Source: Acidimicrobium ferrooxidans
GTDB lineage: Bacteria; Actinomycetota; Geothermincolia; Fen-727; Anoxymicrobiaceae
Reading direction: 5' to 3'
NCBI GenBank assembly: GCA_020723485.1
Contig: DYIU01000003.1
Coordinates: 186,001-250,000 of the forward strand
Length of the DNA stretch: 64,000 nucleotides
The notes under the pieces were generated by a model. That model searched no databases and had not been told where the DNA came from. It saw only the letters and a program-made list of their open reading frames with translations. This document shows positions 9,704 through 24,884 of this stretch, one piece after another. Every line of letters starts with the position of its first letter. The first letter of the stretch is position 1. The translations under genes were made by a program, and so were the position numbers.

Positions 9704-10072
9704 CTAGAGCACCTCTGGTGAGAGTGAGATTATCTTCATGAAGTTCTTGGCCCGCAGCTCGCGGGCGACCGGTCCGAATATCCTGGTGCCGCGGGGATTC
9801 ATCTGGTTGTCAATGAGCACCACGGCGTTCTCGTCGAACTTGATGTAAGTGCCGTCCGGGCGCCGCTTCTCCTTCTTGGTGCGGACCACCACCGCCCTCA
9901 CCACGTCGCCCTTCTTCACCGACGAGCCCGGAATCGCTTCCTTGACGGTCCCCACAATGATGTCGCCGATGGAGGCATACCGGCGGCCGGAACCGCCGAG
10001 CACCTTGATGACCAGGACCTCCCTGGCCCCGGTGTTATCGGCTACCCTTAACCTGGACTCCTGCTGGATCAT
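9704..10072 (-). CDS. rplN: 50S ribosomal protein L14
   Basis: Forms inter-subunit bridge B8 and contacts L19. The 122-residue product is canonical from [20 protein letters not shown] to the C-terminus [12 protein letters not shown] and has the L14 signature region [23 protein letters not shown] start; 15 bp after rpsQ. Confidence 0.97.
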   Translation of the reverse strand: MIQQESRLRVADNTGAREVLVIKVLGGSGRRYASIGDIIVGTVKEAIPGSSVKKGDVVRAVVVRTKKEKRRPDGTYIKFDENAVVLIDNQMNPRGTRIFGPVARELRAKNFMKIISLSPEVL

Positions 10073-10087
10073 CTGAGGTCTCCCATG

Positions 10088-10345
10088 CTACTTGGCCTTC
10101 TCGACGATCGACAGGAGCCTCCAGCGCTTGGTCTTGGAAAGCGGCCTCGTCTCCATGACCTCGACCAGGTCTCCGAGCCCGCACTGGTTCTCCTCGTCAT
10201 GGGCGCACAGCTTGGTGGTCCGCTTCACGGTCTTGCCGTACAGCGGGTGCTGAACGCGCGACTCGACCGCGACCACTATGGTCTTGTCCATGCTGTCGGA
10301 CACCACCCTGCCGACCCTTACCTTGCGAGACGCCCTTTTCGCCAT
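10088..10345 (-). CDS. rpsQ: 30S ribosomal protein S17
   Basis: Primary 16S rRNA binder of the body. The protein (85 residues from ATG at 10345) carries [20 protein letters not shown] and the loop [20 protein letters not shown]. An in-frame GTG immediately before the ATG is possible but gives only one extra residue. It lies between rpmC and rplN as usual. Confidence 0.96.
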   Translation of the reverse strand: MAKRASRKVRVGRVVSDSMDKTIVVAVESRVQHPLYGKTVKRTTKLCAHDEENQCGLGDLVEVMETRPLSKTKRWRLLSIVEKAK

Positions 10346-10354
10346 CACTACCGC

Positions 10355-10738
10355 CTATATGTCCTTGAGCTCTTCTTCGACTTCTTCCTCGAGCTGTTCC
10401 TCGGACTCGTCGACCACGCCGACGCGCTCCTCGGCTTCCGCCTCCAGCTCCTCGACGACCTCCGCCTCCGTCTCGAGCATCTCCTCGGGCTCCTCCAGCT
10501 CGTGAGCAGGGGCCGCGGCGGCTTCCTCGAAGGCCTCGCCGTGTATCGCGAACTCCCTCTCCGTCATGACCGTGCAGACGCGTGCGATGTCGCGGCGCGC
10601 CTCCTTTATCTTCATGGGGTTATCGAGCTGCCCGGTAGCGTGCTGGAAACGCAGGTTGAAGAGCGTCTCCTTGAGCTCCCGCAGCTTGTCCTCCAGTTCT
10701 TCCTCGTCCAGTATCCTGAGGTCTCTAGCCTTCAGCAT
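10355..10738 (-). CDS. rpmC: 50S ribosomal protein L29 with acidic C-terminal tail
   Basis: L29 sits by the exit tunnel next to L23, near the docking site of trigger factor and SRP. Residues 1 to about 66 are a normal L29 ([40 protein letters not shown]). Residues 67-127 are an unusual Glu/Ala-rich tail with Val-Glu-Glu-Leu and Glu-Glu-Leu runs, likely helical and strongly acidic. Family members are usually 60-75 residues, so the protein is nearly doubled. The tail ends just before rpsQ, and I see no sign of frameshift. Confidence 0.94.
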   Translation of the reverse strand: MLKARDLRILDEEELEDKLRELKETLFNLRFQHATGQLDNPMKIKEARRDIARVCTVMTEREFAIHGEAFEEAAAAPAHELEEPEEMLETEAEVVEELEAEAEERVGVVDESEEQLEEEVEEELKDI

Positions 10739-10757
10739 TTAGAACCCCCGTAGGCGA

Positions 10758-11168
10758 TTACTCTTCCCTCTTGACGAAACGGCATTTCATGGGGAGCTTG
10801 TGGGCGGCCAGGCGTATCGCCTCCCGCGCCACGGGCTCCGCGACGCCCGCAAGCTCGAACATGACCTTGCCGGGCTTGACCGGCGCCACCCAGAACTCCG
10901 GATTGCCCTTCCCGCTTCCCATGCGTGTCTCGGCGGGCTTCTTCGAAACCGGCTTGTGCGGGAAGATGTTTATCCACACCTTTCCGCTCCTCTTGATGTG
11001 GCGCGTCATGGCGACCCTGGCGGCCTCTATCTGGCGCGCGGTCACCCATGCCGGCTCCAGCGCCTGGAGGCCGTAGTCACCGAAGTTGACCTTTGTGCCG
11101 CCCTTGGCCTTTCCCTTGAGCCTGCCCCTCTGAACTTTGCGGTGCGGCGGTTTCTTGGGCTGAAGCAT
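10758..11168 (-). CDS. rplP: 50S ribosomal protein L16
   Basis: Contacts A- and P-site tRNA elbows and organises the peptidyl-transferase region. The 136 residues start [20 protein letters not shown] and include the conserved [23 protein letters not shown] start directly adjoining the rpsC stop codon without spacer. Confidence 0.97.
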   Translation of the reverse strand: MLQPKKPPHRKVQRGRLKGKAKGGTKVNFGDYGLQALEPAWVTARQIEAARVAMTRHIKRSGKVWINIFPHKPVSKKPAETRMGSGKGNPEFWVAPVKPGKVMFELAGVAEPVAREAIRLAAHKLPMKCRFVKREE

Positions 11169-12158
11169 CTACTCCGTCGCCTCCTCCTCGGCCGCTGCCT
11201 GCTCGGTACTCTCCACGGCGGCCTCCTGCTCCACGGCCCCCGCCGTTTCCGGCTCCGGGACCGGCGCGGCCTCTGCCTGCGGCTCTGGGGCTTCCGCGGT
11301 CGCCGTCTGCGGCGCCGGGGCTTCCGCGGCCTCTGCCTGCGGCTCGGGGGCTTCCGCGGTCTCCGTCTTGGGCGCCGGGGTTTCCGCGGTCGCCGTCTCC
11401 GCCTGCGCGCGAGCGGCCCGCGGCGCCTGCGCCGCCTTCGGCGGCCTGGGCCTGTCGCCGGACCTGGGCGGCCTGGGCTTAGAGGGGCGCGCCGAGCCGA
11501 GGGACGCAGGCATCGCCCGCTCCTCCTCGCGCTTCCCGGTGATGTCCCCCTTGTATATCCAGACCTTAACCCCAATGCGCCCGAACGTTGTCCTTGCCTC
11601 GACAAAGCCGTAATCGACGTCGGCCCTCAGCGTATGGAGCGGCACCCGGCCCTCGCGGTACCATTCCCTGCGGGCCATCTCGGCGCCGCCGAGGCGCCCG
11701 CTGCACTGGACCTTTATGCCCTGCGCGCCGAGCCTCATGGTGTTGCCGACCGCCTTCTTCATGGCCCGCCGGAAGGAGACCCGCCCGGATATCTGCTCTG
11801 CGATGTTGCGCGCGACCAGCGTTGCGTCCAGGTCCGGGACAGGGACCTCGATTATGTTGATGTTGACGTCCCTGCCGCAGATCTTGACCAGGTCATCGCG
11901 TATCTTGTCGACCTCACTGCCCTTGCGGCCGATCACTATGCCCGGGCGTGCCGTATGCACGTCGACGGAAAGCTCCTTGGCCTTGCGCTCTATCTCGATC
12001 CGGGAGACTGCGGCATTCGACAGCCGGCCCATCAGGTACCGCCGGATGTGGATGTCCTCCTGCACCAGGTCCGGGTACTCCTTGTCGGCTATCCACCGGG
12101 ACTTCCAGTTGTTGATTATCCCCAGCCTCAAGCCGTAAGGGTGAACTTTCTGGCCCAC
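11169..12158 (-). CDS. rpsC: 30S ribosomal protein S3 with long repeat tail
   Basis: Lines the mRNA entry channel and has helicase function with S4 and S5. Residues 1 to about 206 are a complete S3 ([22 protein letters not shown] domain with [21 protein letters not shown]-domain ending near Trp200). About 120 further residues form a Pro/Ala-rich then Ala/Glu/Pro-rich tail with repeated EAPEPQAEA-type units, encoded by 30-bp DNA repeats at 11281-11400. S3 is normally 210-275 residues. GTG start; zero spacing to rplP. Confidence 0.95.
   Translation of the reverse strand: MGQKVHPYGLRLGIINNWKSRWIADKEYPDLVQEDIHIRRYLMGRLSNAAVSRIEIERKAKELSVDVHTARPGIVIGRKGSEVDKIRDDLVKICGRDVNINIIEVPVPDLDATLVARNIAEQISGRVSFRRAMKKAVGNTMRLGAQGIKVQCSGRLGGAEMARREWYREGRVPLHTLRADVDYGFVEARTTFGRIGVKVWIYKGDITGKREEERAMPASLGSARPSKPRPPRSGDRPRPPKAAQAPRAARAQAETATAETPAPKTETAEAPEPQAEAAEAPAPQTATAEAPEPQAEAAPVPEPETAGAVEQEAAVESTEQAAAEEEATE
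11281..11400 (-). repeat. 30-bp tandem repeat in rpsC tail (4 copies)
   Basis: Four in-register 30-bp units at 11281, 11311, 11341 and 11371, sharing GGGGCTTCCGCGG on the plus strand, with alternating versions (GGCTC.. and GGCGC..) that make a 60-bp higher-order period. Each unit encodes ten residues of Ala/Glu/Pro/Thr, keeping the reading frame. The degenerate edges suggest slippage or unequal exchange followed by drift. Confidence 0.85.
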
Positions 12159-12159
12159 G

Positions 12160-12810
12160 TCAATCCTCGCTTTCGGCGTCTTTGCCTTCGCCGGCCTTGC
12201 CGGACTCTTCTTCCTCAGCCTCCGCGGCCTTGCCGGATTCTTCTTCCTCAGCCTCCGCGGCCTTGCCGGACTCTTCTTCCTCAGCCTCCGCGGCCTCGTC
12301 GGTATCTTCTTCCTCAGCCTCCGCGGCCTCGGGCTCGGCCTCCGCGGTCTCCTCTCCCTCGAGCTCCTCGAGCTCCTCCTCCTCCAGCTCCTCGGTCACC
12401 TGCGCTTCTTCGGCGGCCACCTTAGCCCTTCGCGACGGGCGCCGGATGAAGCGCCGCCGTTTCCCTTCCTTACTCGGCTCCCGCTCGTCGAGCACCAGCG
12501 TGATGTGGCAGGTCCTCTTGTTGATGCGCGTGGCGCGCCCCATGGCGCGGGGGCGGAACCTCTTGAGGGTCGGCCCCTCGTCGACGAACGCCCGGCTTAC
12601 GTAGAGCTCGTCGGCGTTGAGCCCATTGTTGTGCTCCGCGTTCGCTATCGCGGAGTTGAGGATCTTCGAGACCACCCTCGCCGCCGCCTTGTCCGAGTAG
12701 TCGAGTATCTGCTGCGCCTCGGCCACGTCCTTGCCGCGGATGAGGTCGACCACCAGCCTCGCCTTGCGGGCGCTTATCCTTATGTACTTCGAGCTTGCCT
12801 TGGTCTCCAC
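12160..12810 (-). CDS. rplV: 50S ribosomal protein L22 with acidic repeat tail
   Basis: L22 reaches into the exit tunnel with its beta-hairpin. Residues 1 to about 112 are a normal L22 ([40 protein letters not shown]). A basic linker ([14 protein letters not shown], residues 117-130) is followed by an acidic tail to residue 216 built from [11 protein letters not shown] units. Typical L22 is 110-120 residues. GTG start. The tail is encoded by 33-bp tandem DNA repeats (12193-12324). Confidence 0.95.
   Translation of the reverse strand: METKASSKYIRISARKARLVVDLIRGKDVAEAQQILDYSDKAAARVVSKILNSAIANAEHNNGLNADELYVSRAFVDEGPTLKRFRPRAMGRATRINKRTCHITLVLDEREPSKEGKRRRFIRRPSRRAKVAAEEAQVTEELEEEELEELEGEETAEAEPEAAEAEEEDTDEAAEAEEEESGKAAEAEEEESGKAAEAEEEESGKAGEGKDAESED
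12193..12324 (-). repeat. 33-bp tandem repeat in rplV tail (4 copies)
   Basis: Four contiguous 33-bp units start at 12193, 12226, 12259 and 12292. The first three are nearly identical and the fourth has diverged in the middle. The unit codes for eleven residues (Ala-Glu-Ala-Glu4-Ser-Gly-Lys-Ala) in the L22 tail. Near-identity of three units points to recent expansion or homogenisation. Confidence 0.9.
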
Positions 12811-12828
12811 GCTCTCGTCCTTCCGGGC

Positions 12829-13119
12829 TTACTTGATGCGCGCCCGCTTCTCCTTGGCCAGCTTGCCGCCGTGGCTGCGGAAGATGCGGGTAGGCGCGAA
12901 TTCGCCTAGTTTGTGTCCGACCATGCTCTCGGTCACGTAGACCGGCACGTGCTTCTTCCCGTCGTGCACCGCGATCGTGTGTCCGACCATCTCAGGGAAG
13001 ATGGTGCTCTTGCGCGACCAGGTCTTGAGAACCGCCTTGTCGTTGCGGCGGTTCAGGTCGATGACGCGCGCCATGAGCTTCTCGTCTACGAAAGGGCCCT
13101 TCTTCAGTGAACGCGACAT
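12829..13119 (-). CDS. rpsS: 30S ribosomal protein S19
   Basis: Head protein forming a complex with S13. The 96 residues read [20 protein letters not shown] and contain the S19 signature [23 protein letters not shown] start; one-base overlap with the rplB stop. Confidence 0.97.
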   Translation of the reverse strand: MSRSLKKGPFVDEKLMARVIDLNRRNDKAVLKTWSRKSTIFPEMVGHTIAVHDGKKHVPVYVTESMVGHKLGEFAPTRIFRSHGGKLAKEKRARIK

Positions 13120-13949
13120 TACTTCTGTCTCCTGGTCCTGACGATGTACTTACCGGACTGCTTTTTCTTGTCGCGGGTCCTGTAGCCGAGCGTCGGCTTT
13201 CCCCACGGCGTGACCGGGTGCCGTCCGCACTTGGACTTGCCTTCGCCGCCCCCGTGCGGGTGGTCAACCGGGTTCATCGCGGCTCCCCTGGTCTGCGGCC
13301 TGACGCCGCGGTGTCGGGAGGCCCCGGCCTTGCCGATGCGCACGAGCTCATGCTCGGCGTTCCCGACCACCCCGATGGTTGCCCTGCACTCCAGGTGCAC
13401 CTTCCGGACCTCGCCGGACGGGAGCCGCAGGTTTACGAAACCGCCCTCCCGGGCCATTATCTGGGCAGCGGTCCCCGCCGACCTGACTATCTTGGCGCCC
13501 GCGCCGGGCTTGAGCTCCACAGCGTGCACCATCGAGCCGACCGGGATGTTCCCGAGCGGCATGGCGTTCCCCGGCTTCACGTCGGCGCCGGGGCCCGAAA
13601 CGACGGTGTCGCCCACCTTGAGATCGTTCGGGCACAGGATGTAGCGCTTTTCCCCGTCACGGTAGTTGAGCAGCGCTATCCTGGCCGAGCGGTTGGGGTC
13701 GTACTCTATCTGCGCCACCTTCGCCGGGACGTTGTCCTTGTCCCGCTTGAAGTCGATGACGCGGTACTTCCTCTTGGCTCCGCCCCCGCGGTGCCTGGAG
13801 GTCTTCCTTCCGTAGGAGTTGCGCCCGCCCGACTTCGTGAGCGGCTCCGTCAGGGACTTCTCGGGACCGTCCCTGGTTATCTCCGCGAAGTCAGACACGG
13901 TCGCGAAGCGCCTCCCCGGCGACGTCGGCTTGTATTTCTTTATGCCCAT
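13119..13949 (-). CDS. rplB: 50S ribosomal protein L2
   Basis: Needed for subunit association and peptidyl-transferase centre integrity. The 276-residue protein is full length, from [20 protein letters not shown] to a basic tail. It keeps the C-terminal signature [20 protein letters not shown] with the conserved histidine at the peptidyl-transferase centre. ATG start; 15 bp after rplW. Confidence 0.97.
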   Translation of the reverse strand: MGIKKYKPTSPGRRFATVSDFAEITRDGPEKSLTEPLTKSGGRNSYGRKTSRHRGGGAKRKYRVIDFKRDKDNVPAKVAQIEYDPNRSARIALLNYRDGEKRYILCPNDLKVGDTVVSGPGADVKPGNAMPLGNIPVGSMVHAVELKPGAGAKIVRSAGTAAQIMAREGGFVNLRLPSGEVRKVHLECRATIGVVGNAEHELVRIGKAGASRHRGVRPQTRGAAMNPVDHPHGGGEGKSKCGRHPVTPWGKPTLGYRTRDKKKQSGKYIVRTRRQK

Positions 13950-13964
13950 TTGATCACCCGCTGT

Positions 13965-14252
13965 CTAACGGCTCTCGAAGAACTCTATCCGCTCGCCCTC
14001 GGCGAGGGTCACGATGGCCTTCTTGCCAGTCGCGGTGCGCCCGACCGTAAGGCCTCTGCGGCGGGGCTTTCCCTTCGTGCGCAGGGTGTTCACGCCGGTT
14101 ACCCTGACGTCGAACACCTGCTCGACCGCGTCCTTTATCTCGGACTTGTTCGAGCGAGGGTCCACCATGAACGTGTACTGCCGGTTGTCTATCGCGGCGT
14201 AGCTCTTCTCGCTTATTATCGGGTACAGGATGACATCATGAGGGTCCTTCAT
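13965..14252 (-). CDS. rplW: 50S ribosomal protein L23
   Basis: Exit-tunnel protein that docks trigger factor and SRP. The product (95 residues from ATG 14252) begins MKDPHDVILYPIISEKSYAA and contains the L23 signature NKSEIKDAVEQVFDVRVTGV. I prefer this ATG because GGGGGA lies eight bases upstream. A GTG two codons earlier is an alternative. It overlaps the rplD 3' end by 17 bp. Confidence 0.95.
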   Translation of the reverse strand: MKDPHDVILYPIISEKSYAAIDNRQYTFMVDPRSNKSEIKDAVEQVFDVRVTGVNTLRTKGKPRRRGLTVGRTATGKKAIVTLAEGERIEFFESR

Positions 14253-14871
14253 CGCCACCGTCCCCCTGCAGCCTGTCGAGCGCGCCCTTCAGGAACAGGA
14301 CGCTGTCGAAACGCAGCAGATCGTATGTGTTCAGTTCGCCCGGCAGGAAGGTCTCCACGCCGGAGATGTTGCGGAACGACTTCTCCACGTTCTGGTCGTC
14401 CTCCGCCACCACTATCATCACGCGGCCCGCAAGCTCGAGCTTTCCGAGTATCTCGGCGCCGGTCCTGGTGCTGGGCACGTCCATCGTGAAGTCCTCGAGC
14501 ACCGTGACGCGCTCGGACTGCGCCGCGGCCGATAGCGCGGAACGGAACGCGAGCCTGCGCACCTTCCTGGGCACGCGGAAACCGTAGTCCCTCGGCTTCG
14601 GCCCGAAGACCGTGCCGCCTCCACGCCAGTGAGGAGCCCGGATGCTCCCTGCCCGGGCGCGTCCCGTTCCCTTCTGTCGCCAGGGCTTCGTGCCACCTCC
14701 TCTTACCTGGCTGCGCGTCTTGGTCGAGGCGGAACCGGCGCGGCCGGCCGCTCTCTGCATGCGCACAACCTGGTGGATGGCGTTCCGGTTCGGCTCGATC
14801 CCGAACAGCTCGTCCGAGAGGTCCACCTCGCCGACCTTCTTACCTTCGACGTTCCTCAGCACCGCTTTCAC
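14236..14871 (-). CDS. rplD: 50S ribosomal protein L4
   Basis: Exit-tunnel protein and, in many bacteria, autoregulator of the S10 operon. The 211 residues include the tunnel extension with the basic loop GGGTKPWRQKGTGRARAGSI and the globular C-domain. GTG start six bases after rplC. Confidence 0.97.
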   Translation of the reverse strand: MKAVLRNVEGKKVGEVDLSDELFGIEPNRNAIHQVVRMQRAAGRAGSASTKTRSQVRGGGTKPWRQKGTGRARAGSIRAPHWRGGGTVFGPKPRDYGFRVPRKVRRLAFRSALSAAAQSERVTVLEDFTMDVPSTRTGAEILGKLELAGRVMIVVAEDDQNVEKSFRNISGVETFLPGELNTYDLLRFDSVLFLKGALDRLQGDGGDEGPS

Positions 14872-14877
14872 TGGTTA

Positions 14878-15519
14878 TCACCGCTTGGCTTTCTTCTTGC
14901 TCTTGACCGATTCCCGCACCATGACCACGGTCCCCTTCGCGCCGGGCACCGCGCCCTTCACGAGCAGGAGGTCCTTGTCGGTATCGACCCCGACCACCAG
15001 CAGGTTCTGGACCGTCACACGGTCCGAGCCCATCCTGCCGGGAAGCTTCTTGCCCTTGAAGACGCGGGACGGGGTCGCGCACTGCCCGATGGCTCCCGGG
15101 GCCCTGTGAAAGCGCGCGCCGTGCGAAGAGGGACCTCCAGCGAAGCCCCACCGCTTCACGACGCCAGCGAATCCCTTGCCCTTGCTGATGCCGGTCACAT
15201 CGGTTCGGTCCCCTTCCTCGAAGATGCCGACGGATATCTTCTGTCCCGTCTTGTAGCCGGCCGGGTCGAGGGGCAGCTCGGCGAGCACACGCAGCGCCTC
15301 GCTGCCGGACTTCTTGAGGTGGCCCTTCATGGGCATGTTCACGCTGTCGGGTTTCTTGTCGCCGAAACCGACCTGGACCGCCTCGTAGCCGTCGGTGTCC
15401 CTGGACTTGAGCTGTGTCACCACGCACGGCCCCGCCTTGATGACGGTGACCGGGATCATCAGGTCGTCCTTGAAGACCTGTGTCATCCCCAGCTTCTCGC
15501 CTATAATCGCCTTCTCCAT
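14878..15519 (-). CDS. rplC: 50S ribosomal protein L3
   Basis: Early-assembly protein whose extension reaches the peptidyl-transferase centre. The 213 residues begin [20 protein letters not shown] and carry the long L3 loop with [20 protein letters not shown] and GSIGQ-type context ([20 protein letters not shown]). ATG start; 42 bp after rpsJ. Confidence 0.97.
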   Translation of the reverse strand: MEKAIIGEKLGMTQVFKDDLMIPVTVIKAGPCVVTQLKSRDTDGYEAVQVGFGDKKPDSVNMPMKGHLKKSGSEALRVLAELPLDPAGYKTGQKISVGIFEEGDRTDVTGISKGKGFAGVVKRWGFAGGPSSHGARFHRAPGAIGQCATPSRVFKGKKLPGRMGSDRVTVQNLLVVGVDTDKDLLLVKGAVPGAKGTVVMVRESVKSKKKAKR

Positions 15520-15561
15520 AACGCAATCCTCTCAGGGTCCCGCAAGGACGCGCGGGACCGC

Positions 15562-15870
15562 CTAGAGCTTGATCTCTATGTCCACGCCCGCCGGCAGGTC
15601 CATGCCCATGAGGGCGTCCACCGTCGCCGGGGTGGGATCCAGTATGTCAATGAGACGTTTATGCGTCCGGATCTCGAAGTGCTCACGCGAGTCCTTGTCG
15701 ACGTGAGGCGACCGGATAACGCAGTAAACGTTCTTTTCGGTAGGCAGCGGAACGGGTCCCGAGATCCCCGCCCCGGTCTTCTTGGCCGTCTCCACGATCA
15801 TCCTCGCGGACTGGTCTATGATCTCGTGGTCGTAGGCCTTGAGCCTTATCCGAATCTTTTCTCTACTCAC
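15562..15870 (-). CDS. rpsJ: 30S ribosomal protein S10 / NusE
   Basis: Head protein that also acts as NusE in antitermination, bridging to NusG. The 102 residues are canonical ([40 protein letters not shown]). GTG start. It opens the S10 cluster, 52 bp downstream of tuf; I see no promoter consensus in that gap. Confidence 0.97.
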   Translation of the reverse strand: MSREKIRIRLKAYDHEIIDQSARMIVETAKKTGAGISGPVPLPTEKNVYCVIRSPHVDKDSREHFEIRTHKRLIDILDPTPATVDALMGMDLPAGVDIEIKL

Positions 15871-15922
15871 TCGCGTCCTCTCCGCTGTTGTCCGGCGGCG
15901 CCTGCGCCGCCCTGCGCGGTCG

Positions 15923-17128
15923 TCATTTCTCGATCTTTATGACCCTTCCCGCCCCCACGGTGCGGCCACCCTCACGGATGGTGAAGCGCTGTCCTTCGTC
16001 CATGGCTATCGGCGTTATGAGCTCAACGTCCATCTCGGTGTTGTCGCCGGGCATCACCATCTCCACGCCCTCCGGCAGGGCTATGGTGCCGGTCACGTCG
16101 GTTGTGCGGAAGTAGAACTGGGGCCGGTACCCGGTGAAGAACGGGGTGTGGCGGCCTCCCTCCTCCTTGGAGAGCACGTAGACCTGGCCCCGGAACCTGG
16201 TGTGGGGGGTTATGGAGCCCGGCTCGGCTATGACCTGGCCGCGCTGTATCTCGTCGCGCCCCACGCCGCGGAGCAGCACCCCGATGTTGTCCCCGGCCTG
16301 GCCCTCGTCCAGGATCTTGCGGAACATCTCCACGCCGGTGCAGACCGTCTTGCGGGTCTCTTCGGTCATGCCCACTATCTCCACCTCGTCGCCGGTGTGG
16401 ATCTTGCCCGACTCCACCCTGCCGGTGGCCACCGTGCCGCGGCCGGTGATGGAGAAGACGTCCTCCACGGCCATGTTGAAGGGCTTGTCTATGTCGCGGG
16501 GCGGGGTGGGGATGTAGGAGTCCACCGCGTCCATCAGGTCGATGATGGGCTTGCACCACTGGCAGTCCTCCTTGGCGCAGGAGCACTCCAGGGCCTTCAG
16601 GGCGGAGCCGGATATGACCGGGATGTCGTCCCCGGGGAACTCGTACTCGGTCAGGAGCTCGCGCACCTCGAGCTCCACCAGCTCGAGGAGCTCGGGGTCG
16701 TCCACCATGTCGACCTTGTTGAGGAAGACCACCATGGAGGGCACCTCCACCTGGCGGGCGAGCAGGATGTGCTCGCGGGTCTGGGGCATCGGGCCGTCCG
16801 CGGCCGACACCACCAGGATAGCCCCGTCCATCTGGGCGGCGCCGGTGATCATGTTCTTTATGTAGTCGGCGTGGCCCGGGCAGTCCACGTGGGCGTAGTG
16901 GCGGTTGGCCGTCTCGTACTCCACGTGGGCGATGGCGATGGTTATGCCGCGCTCCTTCTCCTCGGGAGCGTTGTCGATGGACTCGAAGGAGCGCACCTCG
17001 ACCTCGAGGCCCGACTCGTTCAAGACCTTCGTTATGGCGGCAGTGAGCATGGTCTTGCCGTGGTCGACGTGACCTATGGTTCCCACGTTGATGTGGGGCT
17101 TGGTCCTCTCAAACTTCTGCTTGGCCAT
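15923..17128 (-). CDS. tuf: elongation factor Tu, copy 1
   Basis: GTPase that brings aminoacyl-tRNA to the ribosome. The 401 residues contain G1 GHVDHGKT (19-26), G3 DCPGH (82-86, catalytic His86) and NKVD (137-140). Between G-domain helices it has Cys182, Cys184, Cys189 and Cys192, a four-cysteine insert absent from the E. coli protein. Its protein sequence is identical to copy 2 at 32340-33545, and the DNA also looks identical across the gene. It ends the str cluster after fusA (15-bp gap). Confidence 0.97.
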   Translation of the reverse strand: MAKQKFERTKPHINVGTIGHVDHGKTMLTAAITKVLNESGLEVEVRSFESIDNAPEEKERGITIAIAHVEYETANRHYAHVDCPGHADYIKNMITGAAQMDGAILVVSAADGPMPQTREHILLARQVEVPSMVVFLNKVDMVDDPELLELVELEVRELLTEYEFPGDDIPVISGSALKALECSCAKEDCQWCKPIIDLMDAVDSYIPTPPRDIDKPFNMAVEDVFSITGRGTVATGRVESGKIHTGDEVEIVGMTEETRKTVCTGVEMFRKILDEGQAGDNIGVLLRGVGRDEIQRGQVIAEPGSITPHTRFRGQVYVLSKEEGGRHTPFFTGYRPQFYFRTTDVTGTIALPEGVEMVMPGDNTEMDVELITPIAMDEGQRFTIREGGRTVGAGRVIKIEK

Positions 17129-17143
17129 GGCTCCTCCTAGTGC

Positions 17144-19285
<2,142 letters not shown>

Positions 19286-19292
19286 GTCGCGG

Positions 19293-19763
19293 TTACCACC
19301 GGTAATGGGCGAAGGCCTTGTTGGCCTCAGCCATCTTGTGGAGGTCCTCCTTCTTCTTGACCGCCGCGCCGGCGCGGTTCGCCGCGTCGAGCACTTCGCC
19401 CGCCAGCCTGCCTGCCATGGTCTTCTCCCTGCGCTGTCGTGAGAACGTCACTATCCAGCGCACGGCGAGCGTGCGGCCGCGCCTCGTCTTGACCTCGACG
19501 GGCACCTGGTATGTGGCGCCCCCGACCCTGCGCGAGCGGACCTCGAGCAGTGGCCGCACATTCTCAACGGCCTTCTGCAGGACCTGCACCGGGTCGACCC
19601 CTTCCTTCTGCCCGATGGAGTTGAGCGCTCCGTAGACTATGCGCTCGGAAGTGCTCTTCTTGCCGTCGAGCATTATCCGGTTGATGAACTGCGCCACCAG
19701 CACGCTGTTGTACACCGGGTCGGGCTGGGTCGCCCTCTTTGTTGCGGGTCCCCTGCGGGGCAT
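19293..19763 (-). CDS. rpsG: 30S ribosomal protein S7
   Basis: Primary 16S binder of the head and E-site protein; a repressor of the str operon in E. coli. The 156 residues begin [20 protein letters not shown] and contain the signature [23 protein letters not shown] start; 15 bp after rpsL. Confidence 0.97.
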   Translation of the reverse strand: MPRRGPATKRATQPDPVYNSVLVAQFINRIMLDGKKSTSERIVYGALNSIGQKEGVDPVQVLQKAVENVRPLLEVRSRRVGGATYQVPVEVKTRRGRTLAVRWIVTFSRQRREKTMAGRLAGEVLDAANRAGAAVKKKEDLHKMAEANKAFAHYRW

Positions 19764-19778
19764 GCGCTCCTCCGTTCC

Positions 19779-20150
19779 TTACTTCGCCTTCTTGGTGCCG
19801 TACTTCGAGCGTCCCTGTGAGCGGTCTTCGACGCCGGCGGCGTCGAGAGCGCTCCTGATGACCTTGTACCTGACGCCGGGAAGGTCCTTGACCCTCCCGC
19901 CGCGCACCAGCACTATGGAGTGCTCCTGGAGGTTGTGCCCGATGCCCGGGATGTAAGCTGTCACCTCGATCTGGTTGGTGAGCCTCACCCTGCATATCTT
20001 ACGGAGGGCCGAGTTGGGCTTCTTCGGGGTGGTCGTCTTCACCTGGGTGCAGACGCCGCGCCTCTGGGGGCAGCCCTGCAGGGCGGGGGCAGAGGTCTTC
20101 TGCACCCTGCGCTTCCTGCCGTTTCGGACCAGCTGGTTTATCGTGGGCAC
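19779..20150 (-). CDS. rpsL: 30S ribosomal protein S12
   Basis: Decoding-centre protein and classic streptomycin-resistance target. Lys residues in [13 protein letters not shown] and [13 protein letters not shown] are the sensitive form. I place the start at GTG 20150, giving the canonical [21 protein letters not shown]-terminus in 123 residues, because GGAGG lies six bases upstream. The ATG two codons earlier would abut that site with no spacing. First gene of the str cluster, with its own promoter. Confidence 0.96.
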   Translation of the reverse strand: MPTINQLVRNGRKRRVQKTSAPALQGCPQRRGVCTQVKTTTPKKPNSALRKICRVRLTNQIEVTAYIPGIGHNLQEHSIVLVRGGRVKDLPGVRYKVIRSALDAAGVEDRSQGRSKYGTKKAK

Positions 20151-20172
20151 CAACATCCTCCAGTCTCAATCG

Positions 20173-20201
20173 AAAAACACGCCCCGCCTAGAGGGCCGGG
20201 G
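20173..20201 (-). terminator. terminator-like hairpin in rpsL leader (possible attenuator)
   Basis: On the minus strand a CCCC..GCC / GGC..GGGG stem with one bulged base and a five-base loop (20182-20201) is followed within a few bases by TTTTT (20173-20177). It lies between the predicted transcription start of the str operon and the rpsL ribosome-binding site, so it could attenuate that transcript or catch read-through from rpoC. Confidence 0.5.
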
Positions 20202-20213
20202 TCACATCACACT

Positions 20214-20235
20214 AAAAAGCGGCGCACTGGCGCCG
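20214..20235 (-). terminator. intrinsic terminator after rpoC
   Basis: Minus-strand hairpin CGGCGC-CAGT-GCGCCG (20220-20235) followed by CTTTTT. It lies 20 bp past the rpoC stop and starts right at the predicted rpsL transcription start, so it should end rpoBC transcripts while leaving the str promoter free to fire. The stem is short but very GC-rich. Confidence 0.65.
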
Positions 20236-20254
20236 GAGTGTGAATGTACCACCA

Positions 20255-24865
<4,611 letters not shown>

Positions 24866-24884
24866 GTGCCAGTCCTCCTACTCG

